Part shown: piece by piece, positions 25,501-33,167 of the stretch
Position numbering within the stretch: position 1 is the first letter of the stretch
Layout: each line of letters begins with the position of its first letter
From: Endozoicomonas ascidiicola
Lineage (GTDB): Bacteria > Pseudomonadota > Gammaproteobacteria > Pseudomonadales > Endozoicomonadaceae
Direction: 5' to 3'
Length of the DNA stretch: 38,344 nt
Assembly: GCF_001646945.1 (NCBI RefSeq)
Contig: NZ_LUTV01000001.1
Span: 341,240-379,583 of the forward strand
The notes under the pieces: model-generated
What the model saw: the letters and a program-made list of their open reading frames with translations, nothing else
What the model was told of the DNA's origin: nothing
Databases searched by the model: none
Made by a program: the position numbers and the translations under genes

Positions 25501-26678
25501 TCATCCAATATTTCACTAATGGAGAAACCAACGACGGTGGTCAAAGGCTGGCCAGTGGCATTGGCAAACGGATGGTGAAAACCTACTTCTGGTGGTCGTG
25601 TATCAAGACCATCCTGGTGGGAATAAAAGAAGGTTTTGCCATCGCCACCGTTTGATCCGCTGATGGCCAGAAGATTACCAAGAGGCATCCACTGGAAATC
25701 AAGGAAGGTATCCGGCCATGGTCCGGGTGCTTCGATTTTCTGTTCAACTTTCAGTGTTTCCAGGTTGATTTTAACCCCGTAGCTATCGCTGCCGGCAAAA
25801 CCGTATTCATCCTGGAAGTACATGTAACGACCTGGTGAATCCGAAAATGGGACGCCACCGGCATATTTGAGATCGGTGGGATCGGAGAAATCAATCATTA
25901 CCAGATTGTTTTTATCTTCATTGGCGTCGTTACCATTCAGAAATACGACTTTGTCGCGCCATACATGGTAAGTGGTTGTGTACTGATTAAAATTACCCAC
26001 CAGAGAGTCAAGCAGGCGGATATTATCGGGATCACCAATATCAAATACTGCCAGACCATTGCCCTGTACAAACATCAGGTTACCAATACGAAAACGCAGG
26101 CTGCTGTTGATGCCTGCATTGTCCATAGAAAACGTAGAGGTAATGGTGTTTGGGTTCTGGTCCGGATTAGCAAAACGTAAATCGTGGACATTGCTGCCAC
26201 TGGTGCCAGTGGGGAATGTTTCCAGTACCTGCCACTTTTCCAGCTGGCCAGACTTGTTGATGGGAACGGGGACGTTAGGGGCTGTCCAGGGTTTGAGGTC
26301 AAGCATATCGGACAGGTTAAGGAAATTGTAATGACTGTCACCCAGTTCAGGCATGGAGTATTCCCGCCAGAAGAGGTCCGTATTGAGTTTGTACCAGCGA
26401 TGACCATTATCTCCGTACTTGTTTTCGTGAACCATCACCGGGGAGATAGGGTCAGATACATCCCATAAGCTGGTGCTGCCCTGACCCATCAGGTATAAGT
26501 ATCCTCGATGGAAGGTGACCATACGACCACCGTAGGGTACATGGCTGAGGTATTCACCGGCACTGTAGCCAGTTTGAGGGACACCGGGGCCGTTGCTGCC
26601 ATCGTAGTTGGCATTGGCTGCCGACAGTGCCGATGACAGAAGCAACGTCACGGCGCTTCTGAAGGGATTGATTCGCAT
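22545..26678 (-). CDS. Secreted CBM2-tagged diheme cytochrome with beta-propeller, PKD and Ig-like domains
   Basis: A 1377-residue exported protein. A signal peptide (1-23) is followed by a LVIVD/propeller-like region (about 40-350; repeated VFDIGDPDNI and MIDFSDPTDL motifs). Then come an SbsA-type Ig-like domain (about 360-465), a PKD domain (about 475-560, WDFGNGS), and a YncE/YVTN-like beta-propeller (about 570-900). A MauG/CCP-like diheme domain has CATCH at 945-949 and CASCH at 1077-1081. An Ig-like linker domain (about 1180-1268) and a C-terminal CBM2 (about 1272-1374, conserved Trp and paired Cys) complete it. Propeller-plus-diheme proteins are known as redox or surface proteins; fusion to a cellulose-binding module beside GH6 and GH5 genes suggests electron transfer at cellulose. 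That role is inferred; no electron acceptor is encoded in the window. Confidence 0.85.
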   Translation of the reverse strand: MRINPFRSAVTLLLSSALSAANANYDGSNGPGVPQTGYSAGEYLSHVPYGGRMVTFHRGYLYLMGQGSTSLWDVSDPISPVMVHENKYGDNGHRWYKLNTDLFWREYSMPELGDSHYNFLNLSDMLDLKPWTAPNVPVPINKSGQLEKWQVLETFPTGTSGSNVHDLRFANPDQNPNTITSTFSMDNAGINSSLRFRIGNLMFVQGNGLAVFDIGDPDNIRLLDSLVGNFNQYTTTYHVWRDKVVFLNGNDANEDKNNLVMIDFSDPTDLKYAGGVPFSDSPGRYMYFQDEYGFAGSDSYGVKINLETLKVEQKIEAPGPWPDTFLDFQWMPLGNLLAISGSNGGDGKTFFYSHQDGLDTRPPEVGFHHPFANATGQPLTTVVGFSISEILDERTLTDTNIQLRKVGTPDLIPGDIVSTSYQTVNFTPQQLLNPDSTYRVTFINNGVKDVAGNGFEEFSFLFSTGSEVNDDPAPIFEGIDLSVEGPILQDETIAISARASDEQGDTLEYRWDFGNGSNSWSNSPDITYAFTTPGLHTVSLQVRDPGGNIISQTLRVVVVEELYEGMPAQSSQLAMHNELSTLAAVNPDNNSLALINTDTLTVMQEISVCDDPVSITRANDNFWVACRDSSEVMVINTSSGNIVDTLPLPYGAKPIAIMASVDQHSVYVSEMGSGSVSQFNSADHSLINRVSVGSTPRALGQSLDGNTLLVSRFISSQDQGEVWNLNPGTLSLQTQIPLPMDTTTLDTSTGGRGIPNYLTGLALHPDGQSARVVGKKDNVLRGLFKDGQVPSFETTVRSLVASLNINASEESTNQRVDIDNHSQPSAVTYDQYGSYLFVAMQGSNRVIVLNPNSGQEIARIDVGLAPQALLLDQSGQRLYVKNFMGRSVSVVDLSELLTNGTDRVNLMATISTVGNEALDAEVLRGKQIFYNAADTRMTMDGYLTCATCHLDGEQDGRVWDFTNRGEGLRNTISLKGRGGTDHGRVHWSANFDEIQDFEHDIRGPAAGTGLMSNASFNLEGVNHPLGTLKTGLSSELDALAAYVASLKDFDPSSNRTESGDLTADAQAGKVLFDQANCASCHSGTGYTDSPKGLMHDVGTLSSASGQRLSSVLSGLDTPTLRDLSHTAPYLHDGSAETVSELFGFNNAHGKTADLSATEVNQLTAYLLQIDGSSPDAPESTIQLGLKGIENGTTIKSDSVTLELESNLSAVSAVEYFVDGQLAGVSSTKPYEVSWTPDEPGVYRLQVKALHNQGLTASLSPEATVEIGANGNCRIDYRVMQDWGSGFQVDVSIHNTGSEVVRGFDLNFLLGNGQVITSGWNATLTSSGQQITATNPAGHWNGNIAAGGSVSFGFQGNKSGAMIIPDSFSLNGSVCETE

Positions 26679-26727
26679 TGGATTAGTCCTGTTTTATTAT
26701 TTTTCTGGACAGCATTAAGCGACAACT

Positions 26728-26762
26728 AAGAGCGGCATATCATGGATAGATACGCCGCTCTT
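26728..26762 (-). terminator. Hairpin terminator after GH5 gene
   Basis: AAGAGCGGCATATC and GATACGCCGCTCTT form a 14-bp stem (one G-U) with a 7-base loop, 10 bases beyond the GH5 stop. T content after the stem on the minus strand is weak (TTAGTTG), so it may only partly terminate and let some transcription reach the cytochrome gene. Confidence 0.65.
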
Positions 26763-26771
26763 TATCAGGTG

Positions 26772-28880
26772 TTAATTAACGACACATTCCGGAGACGCAA
26801 AGCTGCCACCATGTCCACCTTGCATACCAAAGCTATGACTTGAGCCAGGCTGCAATGTTGAATAGGACGGAGATGTAGCTTTCAGACGGTTTGGTGCAAC
26901 CTGCTCCAAAGTGGCGTTCCAGCCATTGACCAGAGTGACATCCTGAGGGAAGACCAGTTCTACGCTCCAGCTCTTGATCTCCTTGCTGGTGGTGTTAGTG
27001 ACCTGGACATTGTTCAGAACAAATCCGCTATTCCAGATGTTTTCAGTGCCACTGCTGCAGCTAAGGCTTAATGCAACCACATCAATACTGGTTGTGGCTA
27101 TTGCCCCAAGTGGTTGCTGCTGTGCATCCACCGCCGAAATGGTGATTGGATAGCTACCTAACTGAATAGGAGCGGTAAACACGGTACTGGTTTGATCCAT
27201 GACAACCGTCGTTTGACCTTCGAACTCTGCTTGATACCCCGCCGCATTTTCAACAACAACATCAATGGAGAAATCTTTACCGGATTCAACAGTATCTGGA
27301 GCGCTGATTGTTATCGTGGCTGGAAGTGAATCCAGTGCCTGCAGAGCGATGCTGTCGGTGATATCTAGCTCAGTACCGTTTGCACTGGTGCCTTTTAACG
27401 TGACAGTAAAGTTTTGTTCCGTGGTTGGAGCGGTCAGTGATAGGGTGGTGTCAGCGCTTGAAGCTACAAAGGCTCCATTAATGTAAGCGTTTACACCGGC
27501 TACTTTATTTCGACTCAGTCGTACGTCAAAGGGCTGCCCCGTCAATACAACAGTGCCCGCCTCTGGTGACTTAATGCCTACCGATGGCGACAGTGACGCG
27601 TAGTAATCAGTCACTGTCGTACCGACGGTTGCATTACCCAGAGGAACCTGATGGTCCAGTCCAATGAACTTGCCATTGGGTGCTCGCCAGAGGGAGGGCT
27701 CAAACAGAGCGTATTTGGCTTCATCCCAGGTGGTCCAGTCATTGTTCAGAAGACCGCCGGTGTCACCGGAGTTGGGGTTGATGCACCAAAAGGTGTGGTG
27801 AAGTTTATTTTCGATGATCAAATCACGAATAGCGACCATCCACTTTTCGTTATCGCCGCCATCCATGAAACCGCCCCACTCACCAATCAGCAGTGGCGCA
27901 ATCTCTTCTTCGTGGATGAACATCCAGTTGTCTTTCCAGACATCTTCATAAAGCGTTTGCTTGTTGAATCCTTCGTAGAACCAGGGTTGTTGATAAACAA
28001 GAGGACCATAGTCGTGTGGTGAGTAAACCAGTTGATCCTGGTTGTCGCCAAGATCGATAGGAAAGTCGCGAACACCCTGAAGGTTTCCGCCCCACCAGTT
28101 GTTGTGATAGTCGTCTTCTGTCTGGGCAGTCCAGGTAATACCATCAATAGGATAGGACTCGATACCTTCACAGAGCACCAGCATATTGGGGTTAATGGCC
28201 AGAATACGATTGGAGGCCGTTTCGCAGGCGTATTTCCAGTTGTTTATGTCAGTAGAGTCATCCCACTTGGCAAATTCCGGGTCAGCCCAGGGTTTACCAT
28301 GTGGCTCGTTTTCGATATCCATCGCCAGAATGGTGTCGTCGTTTACATAGCGGGCAGTGACCCATTCCCAGGTGCTGTAGAAAATTTCCGGGGTGATCTG
28401 GCCTTTGTACCACATGGTGTAAACGTGACCAGAGTTGTCTGCTTCAGCACTGTGGACATCCAACATCACTTTGACGCCGTATTGTTTCGCCACGGCGAGA
28501 AAATGATCAAAGATTTCCAGATCGGTTTTGTCCACCAGATTGGGGTTGGTTGATGTGTTTACATTGGGGACGGAGGCTTGCCCCTGACTCCACTCATAGA
28601 GCAGTTCCGTCGAAATGGGCACTCTTAACAGGTTGATACCGCGTTCAGCAATAGACTGAACCGTGGTTTCCAGATTCACTGACCAGAGACCGTGGAAGGT
28701 TCGTTCAGTGGCATTAAAACCAAACCAGTTGGCGCCGGTCAGCCAGACGGGTTGGCCATCTATGTCGACGATCTGGTTACCTTCCACATGGAGCCAATCG
28801 TCATCCGGCAGCGGTGCCGAGTGAGCAAGTGACGAGTACATGAAACCTGCAAGAGCGCAGGAGAGTAGCTTTCTTTTCAT
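26772..28880 (-). CDS. Secreted GH5-family beta-glycosidase (probable cellulase) with C-terminal CBM2
   Basis: A 702-residue enzyme. A signal peptide (about 1-21) is followed by a GH5 barrel (about 25-410) with catalytic acid/base E192 in DIENEPHG and nucleophile E334 in LIGEWGG. The motifs LTGANWFGF, MLDVHSAEAD and YSPHDYGP are also family-typical. Two Ig-like domains (about 430-515 and 515-600) lead to a CBM2 (about 605-702, WNSGFVLNNVQVTN, GWNATLEQ, Cys pair at the ends). It should cleave beta-1,4-glucan, though GH5 also includes mannanases and the subfamily cannot be fixed from this reading. I start at ATG 28880 with GGAAG upstream; the longer frame adds 18 residues ahead of the signal peptide. 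It lies 88 bases after the GH6 gene. Confidence 0.88.
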   Translation of the reverse strand: MKRKLLSCALAGFMYSSLAHSAPLPDDDWLHVEGNQIVDIDGQPVWLTGANWFGFNATERTFHGLWSVNLETTVQSIAERGINLLRVPISTELLYEWSQGQASVPNVNTSTNPNLVDKTDLEIFDHFLAVAKQYGVKVMLDVHSAEADNSGHVYTMWYKGQITPEIFYSTWEWVTARYVNDDTILAMDIENEPHGKPWADPEFAKWDDSTDINNWKYACETASNRILAINPNMLVLCEGIESYPIDGITWTAQTEDDYHNNWWGGNLQGVRDFPIDLGDNQDQLVYSPHDYGPLVYQQPWFYEGFNKQTLYEDVWKDNWMFIHEEEIAPLLIGEWGGFMDGGDNEKWMVAIRDLIIENKLHHTFWCINPNSGDTGGLLNNDWTTWDEAKYALFEPSLWRAPNGKFIGLDHQVPLGNATVGTTVTDYYASLSPSVGIKSPEAGTVVLTGQPFDVRLSRNKVAGVNAYINGAFVASSADTTLSLTAPTTEQNFTVTLKGTSANGTELDITDSIALQALDSLPATITISAPDTVESGKDFSIDVVVENAAGYQAEFEGQTTVVMDQTSTVFTAPIQLGSYPITISAVDAQQQPLGAIATTSIDVVALSLSCSSGTENIWNSGFVLNNVQVTNTTSKEIKSWSVELVFPQDVTLVNGWNATLEQVAPNRLKATSPSYSTLQPGSSHSFGMQGGHGGSFASPECVVN

Positions 28881-28917
28881 TATTAGTGCTTCCTTTTTTA
28901 GTGGCTCTTCCTCGATA

Positions 28918-28952
28918 TAAACGACAACTATCAAAGTGAGAGTTGTCGTTTA
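28918..28952 (-). terminator. Hairpin between GH6 and GH5 genes
   Basis: TAAACGACAACT and AGTTGTCGTTTA form a perfect 12-bp stem with an 11-base loop, 16 bases after the GH6 stop and 38 bases before the GH5 start. On the minus strand the stem is followed by TATCGAGG, not a T run. It may attenuate or stabilise the GH6 message, giving unequal GH6/GH5 output. Confidence 0.6.
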
Positions 28953-28968
28953 TCAAACAATTAGAGGG

Positions 28969-31176
28969 TTAAAGAGCCGGATAGGCATTCTTGACCAGCA
29001 TACGGAACTGTTCATGGAACCAGGCTCCGGCGGAAGGCGCGTTATCCATGGCGCCTGTCAGTACACCGCCAGAAGTGGTGTATGAAGGGCTGCACATGTG
29101 ATCAAAGCTTTTGCCTTCATCGTCCGGCGTCGTTTGAGTGGAATCACTGGTACCGTCGGACTCGCCGGGAGGCTTGATCCAGACATAGGCTTCAACCACG
29201 CTGTCCGTACCAAAAGGCAGAACCTTGGGCCTTTCCCCGATACCAGCACCGCTGACATTACACCAGTTACCCCTGTGGGCGCGGCGATCCAGCTTGCTAT
29301 CGATAACGTATTGGTCTTCAGACGCCGCATCTTCATTGGCAGAAGCCGGGCGATTTGAACCACCCCAACCATTACGGGAGGTGTCAATGAGCATGGCTAC
29401 ATCCTGTGGGAAGCCATTAGCGACAAAGGCACTGTGCAGTTGTTCGGCAAAATCTTTCTCATCGAATACAGGGTTCCATTCGTAATAACTGCTAGACATG
29501 ACGCCCATGTAATTACCATCAAAATCAAACTCTGGGTCATCCAGATAGATTTCTTCGGTTGGGGTGTAGTTAGAGACGTTGGAAATAAAACCGTCCAGCA
29601 CACTCATATCGCCACCGGCAGCACCACGTACGACATCGGTATACAAACTGATGGCGCCACGCAGGTTAGATTCCCAGCCAAGCCAGCCGGAATGGGCGAT
29701 GTCCAGATAGGTATAGACATTATCCAGTTCAGCGAATGCGCCGATCGCGTGTTGTATGCCTTTGACGTAGGTGCCATCACTCTTCACCTGACCACACTTC
29801 AGTACAGTGGTGTTGGTGACCAGATTGGGCAGAGAATCTGGCTCCAGTACGGCAACAATCCGCAGATCTTTAAATCGTGCATCGCCGGCGATATCCGCAA
29901 TTACATCAATGTAGTCCCGTTTGTAGATATTCAAACCATCCTGCTTGGAATGCAGAGTGCCATTGGAAGCCAGTGCGGCGCAGTCTCGATCAGGCAGGTT
30001 ATAAACGACAATGGTTACCGTCATGGGTACGCCGTGTTCTTTTTGCAGTAATGCCTGCTCGAAATGTTGCTCAAGGCTCAGGCGATTACTGTTGTTTGCG
30101 CCCCCGTAAATCGCTTCAATGCGATCCAGCCAGACAGCAGTTGGGACGTCTCGCATTTTCTCCATTTTGGCTTTTAGGGTTGGGTTGGTTTCCTGTGCAA
30201 TAGAACGATCCACAAGATTGGCATAATCAGGGTTGATATAAGCGGTTGCGCCAAGAAACGGGTTATTGACATGCGCGATCTCACTTGGTGCAGTTATGAC
30301 CACCTGACGTGTAATGCTTGAGGTGTTTTTGCCGTCACTGACGACCAGAGATACAGTGAATTGCCCAGCACTGGTGTAATCATGTCTGACAAGACTGTCT
30401 TGTGCGGTATTACCGTCACCAAGATCCCAGCTAAATGACAATGTGTCATTTTCTGCGTCCGAGCTTCTAGCGGCATCAAGGGTGACGCTGTAGCCGTTCA
30501 TATAGACGTCAATACTGGCTACCGGAGGTGTGTTTACGGTGAGAGTATCAACGGTCACTACCTGATTGAACGTATGACTGAGTTCACCGTCGTGAACGAT
30601 CAGAGTGACCGTGTATTGACCAGTTTGAGCGTAGTTATGTTCAGGAGAAATACCTTGAGCCTGAGTGTTATCGCCGAAGTCCCAGGTGTAGGTAAGTTCG
30701 TCACCATCAGGGTCAGAGCTGTCAGCCGCATTGAACACAACTTCGGAATTGTTTTGTGCCAGAGTAAAGCTGGCGACAGGTGCCTGATTATCAACGCCAA
30801 GCCCGCAATGATCGCCATTAATCTCTGGGATTTTGGCGGGGCTGTTCGCCGATCCTTTATTACCTTGTACACCAAAAGAAACGGTTTGACCGGGCGCAAT
30901 AGAGCCGTTCCAACCAAGGTTGGAGGCGTTATAGGTTCCGGTGCCTGATACGGTGGCATTCCAGTGAGAGGTGATGACCGAGCCATCAGCATACTGCCAG
31001 TTTACATTCCATCCATTAATTGGCTCGGCTTTTGCGTTGGTTATTGCAATGGTGCCAACGAACCCTGTATTCCATTCGTTAGCAATTTGGTATGAACAGT
31101 CTGCGGAGGCTATTTCTGGCATACAACTAAATAGCAATGCTAAAGCAGCGCCTTTTGCTGAGAGGGTATTTTTCAT
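28969..31176 (-). CDS. Secreted GH6 cellulase (cellobiohydrolase-like) with CBM2 and two PKD domains
   Basis: A 735-residue enzyme. A signal peptide (about 1-25) precedes a CBM2 (about 26-124), PKD1 (about 131-212, TWDFGDN), PKD2 (about 215-297, SWDLGDG) and a GH6 catalytic domain (about 300-735). GH6 residues visible are the catalytic acid D398 in PDRDC, D447 in LEPDSL, D674 in ESDGTSD, and the Cys pairs C399/C461 and C639/C695. GH6 enzymes attack cellulose with inversion, from the non-reducing end when exo-acting; exo or endo mode is not settled here. ATG 31176 has AGGA eight bases upstream; ATG 31185 overlaps that site. First of three minus-strand CBM2 genes. Confidence 0.93.
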   Translation of the reverse strand: MKNTLSAKGAALALLFSCMPEIASADCSYQIANEWNTGFVGTIAITNAKAEPINGWNVNWQYADGSVITSHWNATVSGTGTYNASNLGWNGSIAPGQTVSFGVQGNKGSANSPAKIPEINGDHCGLGVDNQAPVASFTLAQNNSEVVFNAADSSDPDGDELTYTWDFGDNTQAQGISPEHNYAQTGQYTVTLIVHDGELSHTFNQVVTVDTLTVNTPPVASIDVYMNGYSVTLDAARSSDAENDTLSFSWDLGDGNTAQDSLVRHDYTSAGQFTVSLVVSDGKNTSSITRQVVITAPSEIAHVNNPFLGATAYINPDYANLVDRSIAQETNPTLKAKMEKMRDVPTAVWLDRIEAIYGGANNSNRLSLEQHFEQALLQKEHGVPMTVTIVVYNLPDRDCAALASNGTLHSKQDGLNIYKRDYIDVIADIAGDARFKDLRIVAVLEPDSLPNLVTNTTVLKCGQVKSDGTYVKGIQHAIGAFAELDNVYTYLDIAHSGWLGWESNLRGAISLYTDVVRGAAGGDMSVLDGFISNVSNYTPTEEIYLDDPEFDFDGNYMGVMSSSYYEWNPVFDEKDFAEQLHSAFVANGFPQDVAMLIDTSRNGWGGSNRPASANEDAASEDQYVIDSKLDRRAHRGNWCNVSGAGIGERPKVLPFGTDSVVEAYVWIKPPGESDGTSDSTQTTPDDEGKSFDHMCSPSYTTSGGVLTGAMDNAPSAGAWFHEQFRMLVKNAYPAL

Positions 31177-31722
31177 TATTGTCATCCTGGTTTGATTGAT
31201 TGTTGTTTTTAATAACCAGTGTTGCGTTATTTATCTTTTGCAAAGATTTTTTATTGTTCACCTTGCTGAAAGTTTGAAAAAACAATTAATCGTGCACTGT
31301 CTTTTAACTTAATTAACTTTCTTTGCATCATATTGGTGATGAACGGTACTTATACGATATCCCCATAATCTAATGCTGGTGGCAATAAGTGGTTTTGAAA
31401 AAGGTGAAGTAGGTCTTAGTTGCGATTTTCTAATTGTTTTTTTGGGTTTTTGTTTGTTTTTATATGAGTGGTGTTGAATTTTTTTGTTTGTAAATATAAA
31501 CGACTTTTATAGTTTATTGGCTTCTTTTATTAGAAAGTGACAGTTTCTCGGCTTTGTTATTTTCTTAAATCTGAATAAGCTTCATTTTTATGGTGATGGG
31601 TTTAGCCATCAAGGTTTGACAAATAAATGACAATTAAGCATTTTCATAAGGTAAATCCTATTTTTTCAATGAGTTAAGTCGTATTGATGCAAGATTAATA
31701 AGAGAGCTCTAACCACTGGAGC

Positions 31723-31728
31723 TATAAT
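31723..31728 (+). promoter_or_regulatory. -10 hexamer ahead of the small ORF
   Basis: A consensus TATAAT lies 37 bases before the small ORF's ATG. No good -35 hexamer is seen at the usual spacing, so support is partial. The rest of 31196-31720 is AT-rich and holds no other feature I can support apart from a TTGACA at 31617 without a matching -10. Confidence 0.4.
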
Positions 31729-31759
31729 TCTGTAAGTTGTATCAGTACAGGAAAGCAGT

Positions 31760-31867
31760 ATGAAGTCTGAATACGATAAATTAAGTCGAATGGAAGTAGT
31801 TATGCTGGCTGGCTCCTTGAGCGTTCTTGCCAGCACACTGATGGCACTGGGTGCACTTATCCAATAG
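31760..31867 (+). CDS. Possible 35-residue single-span membrane protein
   Basis: A 36-codon frame encodes a short charged N-terminus (MKSEYDKLSRMEVV) followed by about 20 uncharged, mostly hydrophobic residues (from MLAGSLSVLA to ALGALIQ). This pattern fits a single transmembrane helix. ACAGGAAAG is positioned about eight bases upstream and TATAAT 37 bases upstream, and a hairpin with a T-rich tail follows at 31889. The combination of promoter, ribosome site, frame and terminator-like structure argues for a real gene, but such a short frame could also arise by chance. No family is recognised and no function is proposed. Confidence 0.5.
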   Translation: MKSEYDKLSRMEVVMLAGSLSVLASTLMALGALIQ

Positions 31868-31888
31868 TTTGTCAGCTTCTTTTAGAAA

Positions 31889-31932
31889 AGCCCTTCTCAT
31901 TGATGTTTTGTCAAAAAAAGGGCTCGTTTCTA
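31889..31932 (+). terminator. Weak hairpin downstream of small ORF
   Basis: AGCCCTT and AAGGGCT form a 7-bp stem with a 22-base loop, followed by CGTTTCT. The large loop lowers confidence. It would close the small-ORF transcript. Confidence 0.4.
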
Positions 31933-32047
31933 CCTCTCCCCAAGTGTGGCAATGGCTGCAGCATCGACCTCGCCAAGCGCTATATTCATATATGTAAACG
32001 ATCTAGCTGTTTAATTTATTATTCTTTTTACGCTGATAGTATTCTAC

Positions 32048-32215
32048 CTAGGAGCCTGTCGGACTTAGCCGACCGTAGCGAGAAAAAGTCCGGTTTGAGT
32101 CAGTTTTTATTCTCATTTGAGGCGAATAGCGAGCTATTCAACGAAAAGGAGCATAAAAAATGGCCAAATCCGGCTTTTTCGCAGTAGGTCAGTGGTAAGT
32201 CCGACAGGCTCCTAG
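32048..32215. mobile_element. 168-bp palindromic MITE next to cysD
   Basis: The ends are a perfect 20-base inverted repeat: CTAGGAGCCTGTCGGACTTA at the left, its complement at the right. The inner arms also match each other imperfectly (GCGAGAAAAAGTCCGG against GCGAAAAAGCCGG), and the centre is GAATAGC-GA-GCTATTC, so the whole element could fold as one hairpin. It encodes nothing. Both ends abut CTAG, which could be target sequence. It lies 31 bases from the cysD ATG and probably sits within cysD's promoter region. The first bases resemble the IS1182 end at 37812, suggesting mobilisation by an IS1182-type transposase. Confidence 0.85.
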
Positions 32216-32246
32216 AGAACAATAATTTCGCTTTGGGTTGCCATGC

Positions 32247-33167
32247 ATGTCAGATCTCGATCAAAACCACAGCCTTAACCACCTGAAACAGTTGGAAGCT
32301 GAGAGCATTCACATCATTCGTGAAGTCGCGGCCGAGTTTGAAAACCCGGTGATGCTTTACTCCATTGGTAAAGACTCGGCGGTCATGCTCCATCTGGCGA
32401 TGAAAGCGTTCTATCCGGGTAAACCACCTTTCCCACTTCTTCATGTAGATACCACCTGGAAATTCCGGGAGATGATTGAGTTCCGTGACAATCACGTAAA
32501 AAACCTTGGGCTTGAGTTGCTGGTGCATACAAATCCGGATGGATTGGCGCAAGGTGTTGGCCCTTTCACCCACGGCAGCGCAAAACATACGGATGTCATG
32601 AAAACTCAGGCTCTTAAGCAGGCATTGGACAAGTACGGTTTTGATGCTGCTTTTGGTGGTGCTCGCCGAGATGAAGAACGCTCCCGAGCGAAAGAACGAG
32701 TGTATTCCTTCAGGGATAAAAACCACCGCTGGGATCCAAAGAATCAACGACCAGAGTTGTGGAATATCTACAACAGCCAAGTCGAGAAAGGCGAGAGTAT
32801 TCGTGTATTCCCATTGTCTAACTGGACTGAGCTGGATATCTGGCAGTACATTCACCTTGAACAGATTCCGATAGTGCCTCTTTATCTGTCTAAGGAGCGC
32901 CCTGTGGTAGAGCGGGACGGCAATTTGATAATGGTGGACGATGATCGTCTTCCACTGAATGAAGGTGAAGTGCCGGAGATGCGCAAGGTTCGCTTCAGGA
33001 CGTTGGGATGCTATCCACTCACCGGTGCTGTTGAATCCGAAGCGGATACATTGACCGATGTGATTCAGGAAATGCTGCTGACCAGAACATCGGAACGACA
33101 GGGGCGGGTCATTGATCATGACAGCGCGGGCTCCATGGAAAAGAAAAAGCAGGAAGGGTATTTCTGA
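32247..33167 (+). CDS. cysD: Sulfate adenylyltransferase small subunit CysD
   Basis: A 306-residue PAPS-reductase-like nucleotidyltransferase. With CysN it makes adenosine 5'-phosphosulfate from ATP and sulfate. The PP-loop-like [45 protein letters not shown] and [15 protein letters not shown] segments, and the [12 protein letters not shown] and KKKQEGYF ends, match CysD. I use ATG 32247; the frame continues to TTG 32238, but neither has a good ribosome site. The nearby MITE may have displaced the native leader. The stop overlaps the cysN start as TGATG. Confidence 0.96.
   Translation: MSDLDQNHSLNHLKQLEAESIHIIREVAAEFENPVMLYSIGKDSAVMLHLAMKAFYPGKPPFPLLHVDTTWKFREMIEFRDNHVKNLGLELLVHTNPDGLAQGVGPFTHGSAKHTDVMKTQALKQALDKYGFDAAFGGARRDEERSRAKERVYSFRDKNHRWDPKNQRPELWNIYNSQVEKGESIRVFPLSNWTELDIWQYIHLEQIPIVPLYLSKERPVVERDGNLIMVDDDRLPLNEGEVPEMRKVRFRTLGCYPLTGAVESEADTLTDVIQEMLLTRTSERQGRVIDHDSAGSMEKKKQEGYF

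Noticed and set aside
29434-30051. A 205-codon plus-strand frame inside the GH6 gene
   Set aside because: Shadow of the confirmed GH6 catalytic domain on the other strand.
22545-31176. LPMO (AA10) gene in the cellulose cluster
   Set aside because: No protein in the window begins its mature form with His or shows AA10 features, so an oxygenase partner is not encoded here.
31900-32187. A 95-codon frame through the small-ORF hairpin and MITE
   Set aside because: It starts within a hairpin and runs into a noncoding palindromic MITE; no protein similarity or ribosome site is visible.
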